Positions 40,829 through 47,823 of a DNA stretch of 64,000 bases are shown piece by piece. A model generated the notes under the pieces. It saw nothing but the letters and a program-made list of their open reading frames with translations, was not told the DNA's origin and searched no databases. Positions within the stretch are counted from its first letter, which is position 1, and each line of letters begins with the position of its first letter. Position numbers and translations under genes: made by a program. Source of the DNA: JAAFIW01 sp031414805 (GTDB lineage Bacteria; Pseudomonadota; Gammaproteobacteria; Burkholderiales; Burkholderiaceae_C). The DNA is taken from positions 1-64,000 of the forward strand of contig JANOQJ010000044.1 in the NCBI GenBank assembly GCA_031414805.1, written 5' to 3'.

Positions 40829-40890
40829 GGTGGGTTATTCCTTTGGGACTTTCGTACGTTGGTAGATCGATACAAACATACAGACACTAT

Positions 40891-40926
40891 GATATTGATA
40901 GCTGCTTGAGCAGTATTTACAAGGGC
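40891..40926 (+). repeat. Dispersed repeat (copy 9)
   Basis: GATATTGATAGCTGCTTGAG then CAGTATTTACAAGGGCT. It lies between the orphan c-subunit gene and the next membrane-protein gene. The following TTTTGTCTTAAAA is shared in part with copies 10 and 11. Confidence 0.9.
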
Positions 40927-40958
40927 TGGAAGCAGTTTTGTCTTAAAAATGCTGGTTT

Positions 40959-41366
40959 TCAGTTCTGCTGTGCAAGCCCGCGCCACTCCAGCGCTGTCAG
41001 CACCACAACCGCCAGCGCCTGCACCGCCACAAACACTTGACCCAGCGCGTTCGGACTGAACCAGACCGTCATCACCAGCAGGCTCGCCACCACCCAGGCC
41101 AGGTTGCCCAGAATCACCAGCCAGACCAGGCTTGTTGAGGGTTTTGCCTGCATGCCTGTAAAACCCAGCACGGCGGCGAAGCCAAACAGCAGCAGGCCTG
41201 CGTACATCAGCACATCAGGCGGCAGGCCCAGCAACTTGCCTAGCGGCACGGTGCCCAGGCTCAGCAACAGACCCATGACCACACCGGTTGCGGCATCGAG
41301 CAGTAAAACGCGGTTCAAGAAGCCGGGCGACGAGGGCTTGAAAGCATGAAGGGCGAAAGCAGTCAT
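40959..41366 (-). CDS. Small four-helix membrane protein
   Basis: 135 residues, four hydrophobic segments (VLLLDAATGVVMGLLLSLG, LMYAGLLLFGFAAVLGF, WLVILGNLAWVVASLLVM, VFVAVQALAVVVLTALEW). It resembles the uncharacterised membrane proteins often found next to XRE/MmyB-type regulators. It is divergent from that regulator with an operator-like palindrome between, so it is a likely target of it. Confidence 0.75.
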   Translation of the reverse strand: MTAFALHAFKPSSPGFLNRVLLLDAATGVVMGLLLSLGTVPLGKLLGLPPDVLMYAGLLLFGFAAVLGFTGMQAKPSTSLVWLVILGNLAWVVASLLVMTVWFSPNALGQVFVAVQALAVVVLTALEWRGLAQQN

Positions 41367-41427
41367 AAAAAGCTCCTGAAAGTTGATGAAGAACCTGCAG
41401 TTTTCACGGCTTGCTGACGTGCGTCGA

Positions 41428-41442
41428 TTACTTGCCAGGTAA
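41428..41442. promoter_or_regulatory. XRE operator candidate 1
   Basis: TTACTTGCCAGGTAA, preceded by TCGA, in the gap between the membrane-protein gene and the regulator gene. A 19-bp stretch matches 42775-42793 at 17 positions. Confidence 0.6.
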
Positions 41443-41498
41443 TGGATGCGCGGGCGTCGCAGATAAATAATGGGCTCTCAACTGAACGGAATCCGCAC

Positions 41499-42353
41499 AT
41501 GCAACAACTGCTGGAACAACCATCAACGCCCCACACGGCGCACGCGCTACCCGATGGCAGCGTGGGCAGTCTGGTGCGGCAATGGCGCACCCTTCGCAAG
41601 CTGAGCCAGATGGACTTGGCGCTGGACATAGACATTTCGCCGCGGCATCTGAGCTTTGTGGAAACCGGGCGCGCAAAACCGAGCGCCCAGGTGCTGATGG
41701 CCGTTGCCACGCGGCTGAACGTGCCACTGCGCACCCGCAACACCTGGCTGCTGGCGGCGGGCTACGCGCCCCGCTACTCCGAGCAAAGCCTGGACTCCAC
41801 ACGCATGCAGCCCGTGCGCGCCGCGGTGCAGCGCCTGCTGGCGGCGCACGACCCCTACCCCGGCATTGCGCTGGATGGGCAGTGGAATGTGGTGTTGTCC
41901 AACCAGGCGGGTCAAAAGCTGGTGGCGCTGCTACCGGCGCATTTGCGCGGGCCGACCCTCAACATCTTCAAAGCCAGCCTGCACCCCGACGGCTTTGCCG
42001 CCCACACCCGCAACTTTGCGCAATGGGGTGGCTACCTGCTGGGCGTGCTGCAGCGGCGCTTGCTCGACGCGCCCGACGACAACTTGGCAGCCATTGCCCA
42101 AGAGGTCTATGCCTATCCGAATGTGCAGGCACTGCAGGCGGCCAGCGCACCCAGCCCGCTGGCCGAGCCCGCGCTGCTGGTGCCCTGCGAGATGACGCTG
42201 GCGGGTCACGAACTGTCGCTGTTCACCACCTTGACCACCTTCGGCAGCCCGCGCGACATCACCCTGCACGAGCTGTGCATCGAGTTGTTTTATCCGTCGG
42301 ACGAAGCCACACAGGCGTTTTTGCGCGGGGCAGCTCAGCTTGATTTGCGGTAA
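41499..42353 (+). CDS. XRE-family regulator with MmyB-like ligand domain
   Basis: 284 residues from the ATG at 41499 (MQQLLEQPSTPHTAH). An upstream in-frame ATG at 41442 would place the start inside the operator, so it is not preferred. The N-terminal helix-turn-helix (LVRQWRTLRKLSQMDLALDI, then SPRHLSFVETGRAKPSAQVL) is followed by the MmyB-like domain (HDPYPGIALDGQWNVVLSNQ). Such proteins bind fatty-acid-like ligands through a PAS-like pocket. Likely it represses itself and the flanking membrane-protein genes through the two matching sites. Confidence 0.87.
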   Translation: MQQLLEQPSTPHTAHALPDGSVGSLVRQWRTLRKLSQMDLALDIDISPRHLSFVETGRAKPSAQVLMAVATRLNVPLRTRNTWLLAAGYAPRYSEQSLDSTRMQPVRAAVQRLLAAHDPYPGIALDGQWNVVLSNQAGQKLVALLPAHLRGPTLNIFKASLHPDGFAAHTRNFAQWGGYLLGVLQRRLLDAPDDNLAAIAQEVYAYPNVQALQAASAPSPLAEPALLVPCEMTLAGHELSLFTTLTTFGSPRDITLHELCIELFYPSDEATQAFLRGAAQLDLR

Positions 42354-42712
42354 AGGTAGGCGGCGCAACCCACCACGAGGCACACCAGCGCCACGATGTC
42401 TGCCGTAAACACCCGGCCCACTTGCGCGTTGTAGCCGCCCACCGCCACAGCCAGCCACAGGAAAGACAGCACGCTGACAAATCCCGCCAGGAAAGCGGCA
42501 CTCTGATAAGCAGGCCGGAAAGCGGCCCAGCCCATGAATACGCTCAACAAGCCAAACAGCACCGCCCGGTGCCGCATCAAAATGGCCAGATTGGGCTCGT
42601 CAAACGACAAGCCGTACAGCGTGGCCAGTTGCGCTTTACCCAGCACGCCTGTCACGGGCAGCAGGTGAATCACGGCAACAACCAACAGCATCGCGGAAAC
42701 CAGGTGGCGCAT
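42335..42712 (-). CDS. Small four-helix membrane protein
   Basis: 125 residues, four hydrophobic segments starting HLVSAMLLVVAVIHLLPVTG. The IHLLP...YGLSFDEPNLAILMRHRAVLFGLL pattern belongs to an uncharacterised family sometimes misnamed phosphopantetheine adenylyltransferase. The gene is convergent with the XRE regulator and overlaps its end by 19 bp. An operator-like palindrome lies 67 bp upstream of its start. Confidence 0.72.
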   Translation of the reverse strand: MRHLVSAMLLVVAVIHLLPVTGVLGKAQLATLYGLSFDEPNLAILMRHRAVLFGLLSVFMGWAAFRPAYQSAAFLAGFVSVLSFLWLAVAVGGYNAQVGRVFTADIVALVCLVVGCAAYLYRKSS

Positions 42713-42778
42713 GGGAAGACCTTTGAGAAACGAGTCGGGCTGGGGAACAACTTTCGCGAAGGAGCTGGGTTGGGTCGA

Positions 42779-42793
42779 TTACCTGGCAGGTAA
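42779..42793. promoter_or_regulatory. XRE operator candidate 2
   Basis: TTACCTGGCAGGTAA, a perfect palindrome around its central base, preceded by TCGA as at the first site. A further half-site TTTACCTGG starts at 42798. Confidence 0.6.
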
Positions 42794-42826
42794 AGCATTT
42801 ACCTGGTCTGTTGTTTACAGGACTTA

Positions 42827-43024
42827 TTGATCCGGCCCGATGAAATATGAACCGTTCGCCCTGAGCTGGCTGTTCCGACCGTCCTGAGGTGGCTGTTCCG
42901 ACCGTCCTGAGGTGGCTGTTCCGACCGTCCTGAGGTATCGAAGGAAGGAAGGAAGGAAGGGTTCGCGAGGACTTCGACAAGCTCAGTCCGAACGGAATTT
43001 GAAGACCTCATCGGGCCGGATCAA
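42827..43024. mobile_element. MITE-like palindromic element with TA target duplication (copy A, enlarged)
   Basis: Perfect 17-bp terminal inverted repeats (TTGATCCGGCCCGATGA and its complement) flanked by TA on both sides. The inside holds ACCGTTCGCCCTGAG and its partner CTCAGTCCGAACGG, then a triplicated 23-mer at 42867-42935 and an AAGG microsatellite at 42941-42960. There is no transposase. The TA duplication suggests mobilisation by an IS630/Tc1-type enzyme. Confidence 0.8.
42867..42935. repeat. Tandem repeat, three exact 23-bp units
   Basis: The unit TGGCTGTTCCGACCGTCCTG then AGG occurs three times without change inside the MITE-like element; the following AAGG tetranucleotide is repeated five times (42941-42960). 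Confidence 0.92.
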
Positions 43025-43028
43025 TAGA

Positions 43029-43127
43029 CGTCATTCCCGCGCAGGCGGGAATCCACCTCAGATAACGCCAAAAGCCCATGTGTCCGCTCAGTCCTCGCGC
43101 CTGGATCCCCGTCTGCGCGGGGATGAC
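43029..43127. repeat. Palindromic intergenic repeat, GGGAATCCA/TGGATCCCC type (copy 2)
   Basis: Same ends as the element at 19319-19416 (CGTCATTCCCGCGCAGGCGG on the left, CTGCGCGGGGATGAC on the right), with a different centre. It lies directly beside the MITE-like element. No gene inside; together with copy 10 these elements fill the 512-bp gap to 43305. Confidence 0.85.
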
Positions 43128-43183
43128 AAGAAAAAACATTGGATGGGTTTTGAGTCAGTACAAGTTTATTTGAAAATGCTATG

Positions 43184-43219
43184 CAATTGATAGCTGCTTG
43201 AGCAGTATTTAGAAGGGCT
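43184..43219 (+). repeat. Dispersed repeat (copy 10)
   Basis: CAATTGATAGCTGCTTGAGC then AGTATTTAGAAGGGCT. The following CAGGCACTTTTGGCTTGAA resembles the tail of copy 11. Confidence 0.88.
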
Positions 43220-43305
43220 ACAGGCACTTTTGGCTTGAAGCTTGTAACGGCTCAGATTGCTGCGGCGTGGCTGCCCCTTCCCGCCGCGACCTGCGCGGAC
43301 GCGGC

Positions 43306-45645
43306 TTACCGGTAGTTATTCACCCAGATGTCATAACGCAAGGCGGCGTCCCATTCTTGCCAGGTGGCAATGGCGTTGCCGTTCAGGTCAAACGCGATAT
43401 CGGGGTTCAGGGCATTGACAGGCTGGGGCAGCGGGTTGGCAATCAAGGCTGGTGTGCCCCAGCCGGTGCCGGGCACGTAGCGGTTGGAATAAATGTTGGT
43501 GCGTGTTCCCAGGTAAAGCTCCCACACCGCTGCCGCGTTGCCCGCTGCATCAAACGCGACCCGGGGCACGCGGGCCGGGCCGGGGTTGTCGGTTTCGATC
43601 AATTGGGCGGTTGCCCAACCGGTGGCCGGTGCGAAGCGGTTGGCCCAGATGTTGTCGCGGGTGCCATCGGTCTGTGCCCACACCACCATGGCATTGCCAC
43701 TGCTGTCCACGGCCAGATGCGGGGTGACGGCGGCGCCCGTGCCAGTTTCAATCAGGCTGGCTGTGCCCCAGCCGGTGGCAGGGGTGTAGCGGTTGGCCCA
43801 GATGTTGTCGCGCGTGCCGTCGCCCTGCGTCCAAACTGCCACGGCATTGCCTGCGGTGTCTACCACCACTTGCGGGGCCAATGCGTCTGCCGCGTTGTCT
43901 GTCTCGATCAGGCTGGCCGTTGCCCAGCCCGTGGCTACCGCGTATCGATTGGCCCAGATGTTGTGGCGTGTCCCGTCGTTTTGACGCCAGACCGCCAGCG
44001 CGTTGCCGCTGGCATCGACCGCCACGGCAGGATCGAGCGCCGCACCGCTTTCGTCTGTTTCGATCAGTGTGGCCGTGCCCCAGCCTGCCGCAACGGTGAA
44101 GCGATTGGCCCAAATGCTGTAGCGCGCACTGGAGCCGTTGCTGGTCTGCGTCCACACCGCTATGGCATTGCCCGCCGCATCAAACCCCACACGGGGTGAA
44201 TGCGCAAAAAAAGCGCCGGTTTCAATCAGCGCAGCGGTCTGCCAGCCGGCGGCTGGCGTGTATCGGCGGGCCCAAATGTTGTTACGGGTGCCGTCGGACT
44301 GCGACCAGACCACCAGCGCATTGCCAGCGCTGTCGATGGCCAGGTGCGGCACACTCGCTGAGCCAGGGTCGCTTTCCAACGCAATGGCCGTGCCCCAGCC
44401 GGTACTGGGGTTGTAGCGGTTGGTCCAGACGCTGAGTATTCCAGTGGCGGGGTCATCACTGTGGCGCCAAACGGCAATGGCGTTGCCACTGGGGTCAAAC
44501 ACAACCATGGGTTGGTAGGCTGGCGCTACGTTGTTGGTTTCTATCAGCAAGGGCGTGCGCCACGACCGGGCCGAGGCGGCGCAGACATAGGCAGTAGACG
44601 TGACCTCGGACGGCTCCAGCGCAGAGTTTTGATTGCTGTCCAGGCCACTTTCAATCTTGGTGCCACCAGCTGCGCAAACGCCACCCACAGGTTCCACGCT
44701 CAAACGAACCAGGCTGTTCAACCCGTTGGTTCCGTTGGTGCCGTTGGTGCCATTTGCGCCATTCGTGCCGTTGGTTCCATTCGTCCCGTTGATGCCGTTT
44801 GTTCCGTTGGTGCCATTTGCCCCTGGCGCGCCATTGCAGATGTAACTGGTGGAGGCGATCTCGGCCACATCCAGCGTGTTGTTGCGGTTGGCATCCACAC
44901 CCGTGGAAAAACTGGTGCCGCCAAAGGTGCAATTAACACCCGGAGCTTGCGTTGCGGTGGAGACCAGCGTGTTCAGACCGTTGGTCCCGTTCGTTCCATT
45001 GGTTCCATTAGTTCCGTTGGTGCCATTGGTTCCATTTGTGCCTGCGAGCCCCACAGGCCCCACCGGTCCCACAGGCCCCACAGGTCCACCCGTACCAGCG
45101 CCGCCGCTACCGCCTGGCAAACCGTTGCACACGTAGTCCACCGACGCCACTTCGGACGCTTCCAACTGGTTGTTGCCGTTGGCGTCCAACCCGACGCGAA
45201 TCGACAAGCCGCCGGCAACGCAATTGGCACCCTCGCCCTCGCTGGCGGTGCGCACCAGACTGTTCACTGCCGGCGTGGCAGCCGTGCTCGTGCCATTGCC
45301 ATTGCTGCCGTTCACGCCATGCGTGCCGTTTATGCCGTTGCAGGCAAAGCGGGTTTGCGTGATTTCGCTGACATCCAGCGTGCCGTTCTGGTTGCCATCC
45401 AACCCTGTTGCAATGCGGCTGCCACCGGCGGCGCAATTCGGTCCCGCGGGTTCAGCTGCCAGGCTGATAAGGCTGACAAGACCGTCGCGGCCATTGCTGC
45501 CGTTGACGCCGTTGCTACCGTTCGTGCCGTTGAGCCCATTCGCACCCGGCGGGCCGATGCTGCCGTCACCGCCACCGCATGCAGTCAGCGCCACGCTGGC
45601 CACCGCTGTCCAGATACATAGCCGCGCGGTCGTCAAGAGGTACAT
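43306..45645 (-). CDS. Large lipoprotein with collagen-like triplets, DUF7151-type modules and repeated NIWANRY modules
   Basis: 779 residues from the ATG at 45645. The lipobox is in SVALTACGGG, so it is a lipoprotein, probably on the surface. About residues 28-50 and several later stretches are Gly-x-Asn triplets (GTNGTNG type) reminiscent of collagen. Between them lie three or four modules of the pattern NC-x2-GG-x3-GLD-x-N-x-N-x-LD-x-SE-x5-YVCNG. From about residue 370 there are about eight modules with GNA-x-AVW-x-Q-x-DGTR-x-NIWANR and GW-x-TA-x-LIET, probably blades of a propeller. Likely an adhesin or matrix protein. The triplets are made of near-identical codons, a setting for length variation. 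Confidence 0.85.
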   Translation of the reverse strand: MYLLTTARLCIWTAVASVALTACGGGDGSIGPPGANGLNGTNGSNGVNGSNGRDGLVSLISLAAEPAGPNCAAGGSRIATGLDGNQNGTLDVSEITQTRFACNGINGTHGVNGSNGNGTSTAATPAVNSLVRTASEGEGANCVAGGLSIRVGLDANGNNQLEASEVASVDYVCNGLPGGSGGAGTGGPVGPVGPVGPVGLAGTNGTNGTNGTNGTNGTNGTNGLNTLVSTATQAPGVNCTFGGTSFSTGVDANRNNTLDVAEIASTSYICNGAPGANGTNGTNGINGTNGTNGTNGANGTNGTNGTNGLNSLVRLSVEPVGGVCAAGGTKIESGLDSNQNSALEPSEVTSTAYVCAASARSWRTPLLIETNNVAPAYQPMVVFDPSGNAIAVWRHSDDPATGILSVWTNRYNPSTGWGTAIALESDPGSASVPHLAIDSAGNALVVWSQSDGTRNNIWARRYTPAAGWQTAALIETGAFFAHSPRVGFDAAGNAIAVWTQTSNGSSARYSIWANRFTVAAGWGTATLIETDESGAALDPAVAVDASGNALAVWRQNDGTRHNIWANRYAVATGWATASLIETDNAADALAPQVVVDTAGNAVAVWTQGDGTRDNIWANRYTPATGWGTASLIETGTGAAVTPHLAVDSSGNAMVVWAQTDGTRDNIWANRFAPATGWATAQLIETDNPGPARVPRVAFDAAGNAAAVWELYLGTRTNIYSNRYVPGTGWGTPALIANPLPQPVNALNPDIAFDLNGNAIATWQEWDAALRYDIWVNNYR

Positions 45646-45800
45646 CACAAGCGTCTCCAAATCAGAACAGGAATGTGACAATTTTTACAACACGACCCCT
45701 CGTTGAACACCCTACTGAAGTACGCCGGGCCCCGCTAAATGCGCCGCATCCTGCCTCTTTCAAATACATTCGGGTTCATCAAAAAATCCAAGGAATTCGC

Positions 45801-46151
45801 ATGCCAGGTGGTAACTGGAAAGAGATGTTTCATGCAGCCTGCGAGGGCGACCTGGGTCTAGTGGAGCACCACGTCAGGGAGGGTATTGACATCAACTACG
45901 TGCATCCGGAGTACCTGTCGACCCCCCTCGTCGCGAGCATTCTGGCCAAACAGGAAGCGGTTGCGCTTTTCCTGCTGGCCCAAGGTGCAAAGCCCGACAT
46001 GCACTCCGAATTCGATGGCGTGAGGCCGCTCCAGGCGGCACGCAATTCAGGCCTCGCCAACGTGGAGGCGGCCCTCTTGAAACTGGGCATTGCGCCCCTG
46101 CCGCCAAAACCCGCCGCCCGTGGCTGGTTTGCGAGGCTGGTGGGACAGTGA
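45801..46151 (+). CDS. Ankyrin-repeat protein
   Basis: 116 residues from the ATG at 45801, with AGGA at proper distance; the long upstream open frame overlaps the lipoprotein gene and is not used. About two and a half ankyrin repeats: MFHAACEGDLGLVEHHVREG, then TPLVASILAKQEAVALFLLA and GVRPLQAARNSGLANVEAALL. Short ankyrin proteins mediate protein contact. No partner is evident. Confidence 0.75.
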   Translation: MPGGNWKEMFHAACEGDLGLVEHHVREGIDINYVHPEYLSTPLVASILAKQEAVALFLLAQGAKPDMHSEFDGVRPLQAARNSGLANVEAALLKLGIAPLPPKPAARGWFARLVGQ

Positions 46152-46337
46152 TTTGCTGCCACACAGCAGCGGCTATGGAACCTCTGCATAACCCATGGCG
46201 AGCCAGCGCGGTTGCAGATCGGGATGCAGCGCAAGGCGAAAAATGAAACCAATAGCGGTTCTATTGGTGAGTTTTCAACGCGGCGATGCGCCCGAGGCTG
46301 CGTTCGGGCTGGTCGTCAGGGGTTTTGCAGAGATTCC

Positions 46338-47576
46338 CTAAGCAAACCCTGCAGGGAACGACAGCGGGTCAGGGCCTGTCGTCGGCAGTAGCGGCGCAAC
46401 CAGCCGTCCGCCTCCGGTAGAAAGTGGCAATCGAAGCGACCAGGTGTTTCCCGGGTAAGCACTGGCCGTAAACGATGTGCCCAGCAGCACTTCGGTGCCA
46501 AAAAACTCGTAGCAACTCACGTTGATCAACCGCTGATCACGTGGCTGCGCATCGAACAGCGCTTGCGTTGGGGAGTTGATATCGACGATCGCCGACTGCG
46601 CACTGATGCCACCGGAAAGATGTGCCAGCTCGTGTAGCAAGACCGACATGCCCATGTGCAGCATCCGATCAAAGCCCGGCATCAGGTAAATGCCGTCAGA
46701 AAAATCGCCATCCGGGAACTGCAAGTTGGGGTTTTGCAGCCCGCTCAGAGTCCCGCAATAGGCGACATCCGTTTGACCGATCAATTTGCTGGGCACCTCA
46801 GGCAACGAAAACAACCGGTCAAAGCGCGGACCGGCTGGCGTGCTGGTGGTGCGGGTACGAAACGCTTCCATCACCCTCAAATAGCTGGCTGATACCTGCT
46901 GGGTCGCAACCAGCGATGCGGTGGGATCCGACTCGTGCAGCCTGAAATGCTTGGCTACAAACAGGAAGGCCAGTCGTTCTTCGCTGCGCAAAGCCGCGCC
47001 GGTTGGCGGCTGCGCAGGCTTGAGCTGGCCAATGTGTTGCTGAGCCTTAGCCAGCAACTGAAGCGCTGCGACCACCGCGACGGCGACGGTCGGCATGCTG
47101 ACCGTTTGCGCGAACTCCAGCCGTGTCTTTGCGCGAATCCATTCGGCTGGTGTGGTTGCTGGGGAAGTCACCGGGGACGCTGGGGGTGGCACCTTGCTGG
47201 CAACCAGGTTGGAAACGACAACCGGACGCTGTGGACCGGTCACGGCGTTGGCGGCCCCTGCCAGTCTATTCAGGACGCGAATCGTACGGCGCCCAGGGTC
47301 AACTCGTCCGTCGACATGTTGAGTCCATGCCGTCTGAACAGCCCGAATGGCCGCAATGGTTTTGGGGCCGACGACGCCATCCTGGGCCAAGGCAGGTAAC
47401 GGCCCGGCGGCATCGGGAGAAATGGCATTGAGCGCAGTTTGTACCGCCAACACGTCACGCGCTGCGTTGCGACCACCAGCACCGACAGACCCACCAATCG
47501 AGGTGAACCCAGGTAGCACACCATCGGCTCGTCGGGAGTGCGTAGCCCCGCGAACCAGCAAGAATGTTGATTGCAT
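46338..47576 (-). CDS. Zinc-metalloprotease-like protein with N-terminal peptidoglycan-binding-type domain
   Basis: 412 residues from the ATG at 47576, with AGGG before it; the frame open to 47846 runs through a MITE and is not coding. The N-terminal part has a peptidoglycan-binding-like segment (VLAVQTALNAISP, DGVVGPKTIAAIRAVQTAW). The C-terminal half contains VLLHELAHLSGG, an HExxH zinc motif, and a fold resembling M35/DUF-type proteases (SPTQALFDAQPRDQRLINVSCYEFFG). No signal peptide is seen, so secretion would need another system. The function is unknown, possibly a cell-wall-targeted toxin or hydrolase. Confidence 0.7.
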   Translation of the reverse strand: MQSTFLLVRGATHSRRADGVLPGFTSIGGSVGAGGRNAARDVLAVQTALNAISPDAAGPLPALAQDGVVGPKTIAAIRAVQTAWTQHVDGRVDPGRRTIRVLNRLAGAANAVTGPQRPVVVSNLVASKVPPPASPVTSPATTPAEWIRAKTRLEFAQTVSMPTVAVAVVAALQLLAKAQQHIGQLKPAQPPTGAALRSEERLAFLFVAKHFRLHESDPTASLVATQQVSASYLRVMEAFRTRTTSTPAGPRFDRLFSLPEVPSKLIGQTDVAYCGTLSGLQNPNLQFPDGDFSDGIYLMPGFDRMLHMGMSVLLHELAHLSGGISAQSAIVDINSPTQALFDAQPRDQRLINVSCYEFFGTEVLLGTSFTASAYPGNTWSLRLPLSTGGGRLVAPLLPTTGPDPLSFPAGFA

Positions 47577-47616
47577 GACAACCCTTTCTTCAGAAAACCG
47601 GCTGAGCAGTGCAGTA

Positions 47617-47729
47617 TTGATACGGCCCGATGTAGTGTTAACCGTTCGCCCTGAGGTATCGAAGGGCTCGCGAGGGCTTCGATACCTCAGCCCGAACGGG
47701 AAACTTAGTACTTTCTCGGGCCGTATCAA
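47617..47729. mobile_element. MITE-like palindromic element with TA target duplication (copy B)
   Basis: 14-bp terminal inverted repeats TTGATACGGCCCGA, flanked by TA at 47615-47616 and 47730-47731. Inside are ACCGTTCGCCCTGAGGTATC and its complement, making the whole 113 bp foldable. Same family as 42827-43024. Confidence 0.85.
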
Positions 47730-47823
47730 TAGGGTAATTGTCGCAATCCCGCACTCTGGCTGTCCAGGTCTACCTGGACGAGTGGGTCGCAGCGCACGTT
47801 GCGCAAACTTGATACTTGGTCTC

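Noticed and set aside
44700..45120. Short evenly spaced repeats that look like a CRISPR array
   Set aside because: They are Gly-Thr-Asn codon repeats within an open reading frame of the lipoprotein gene; there are no spacers of constant length and no cas genes.
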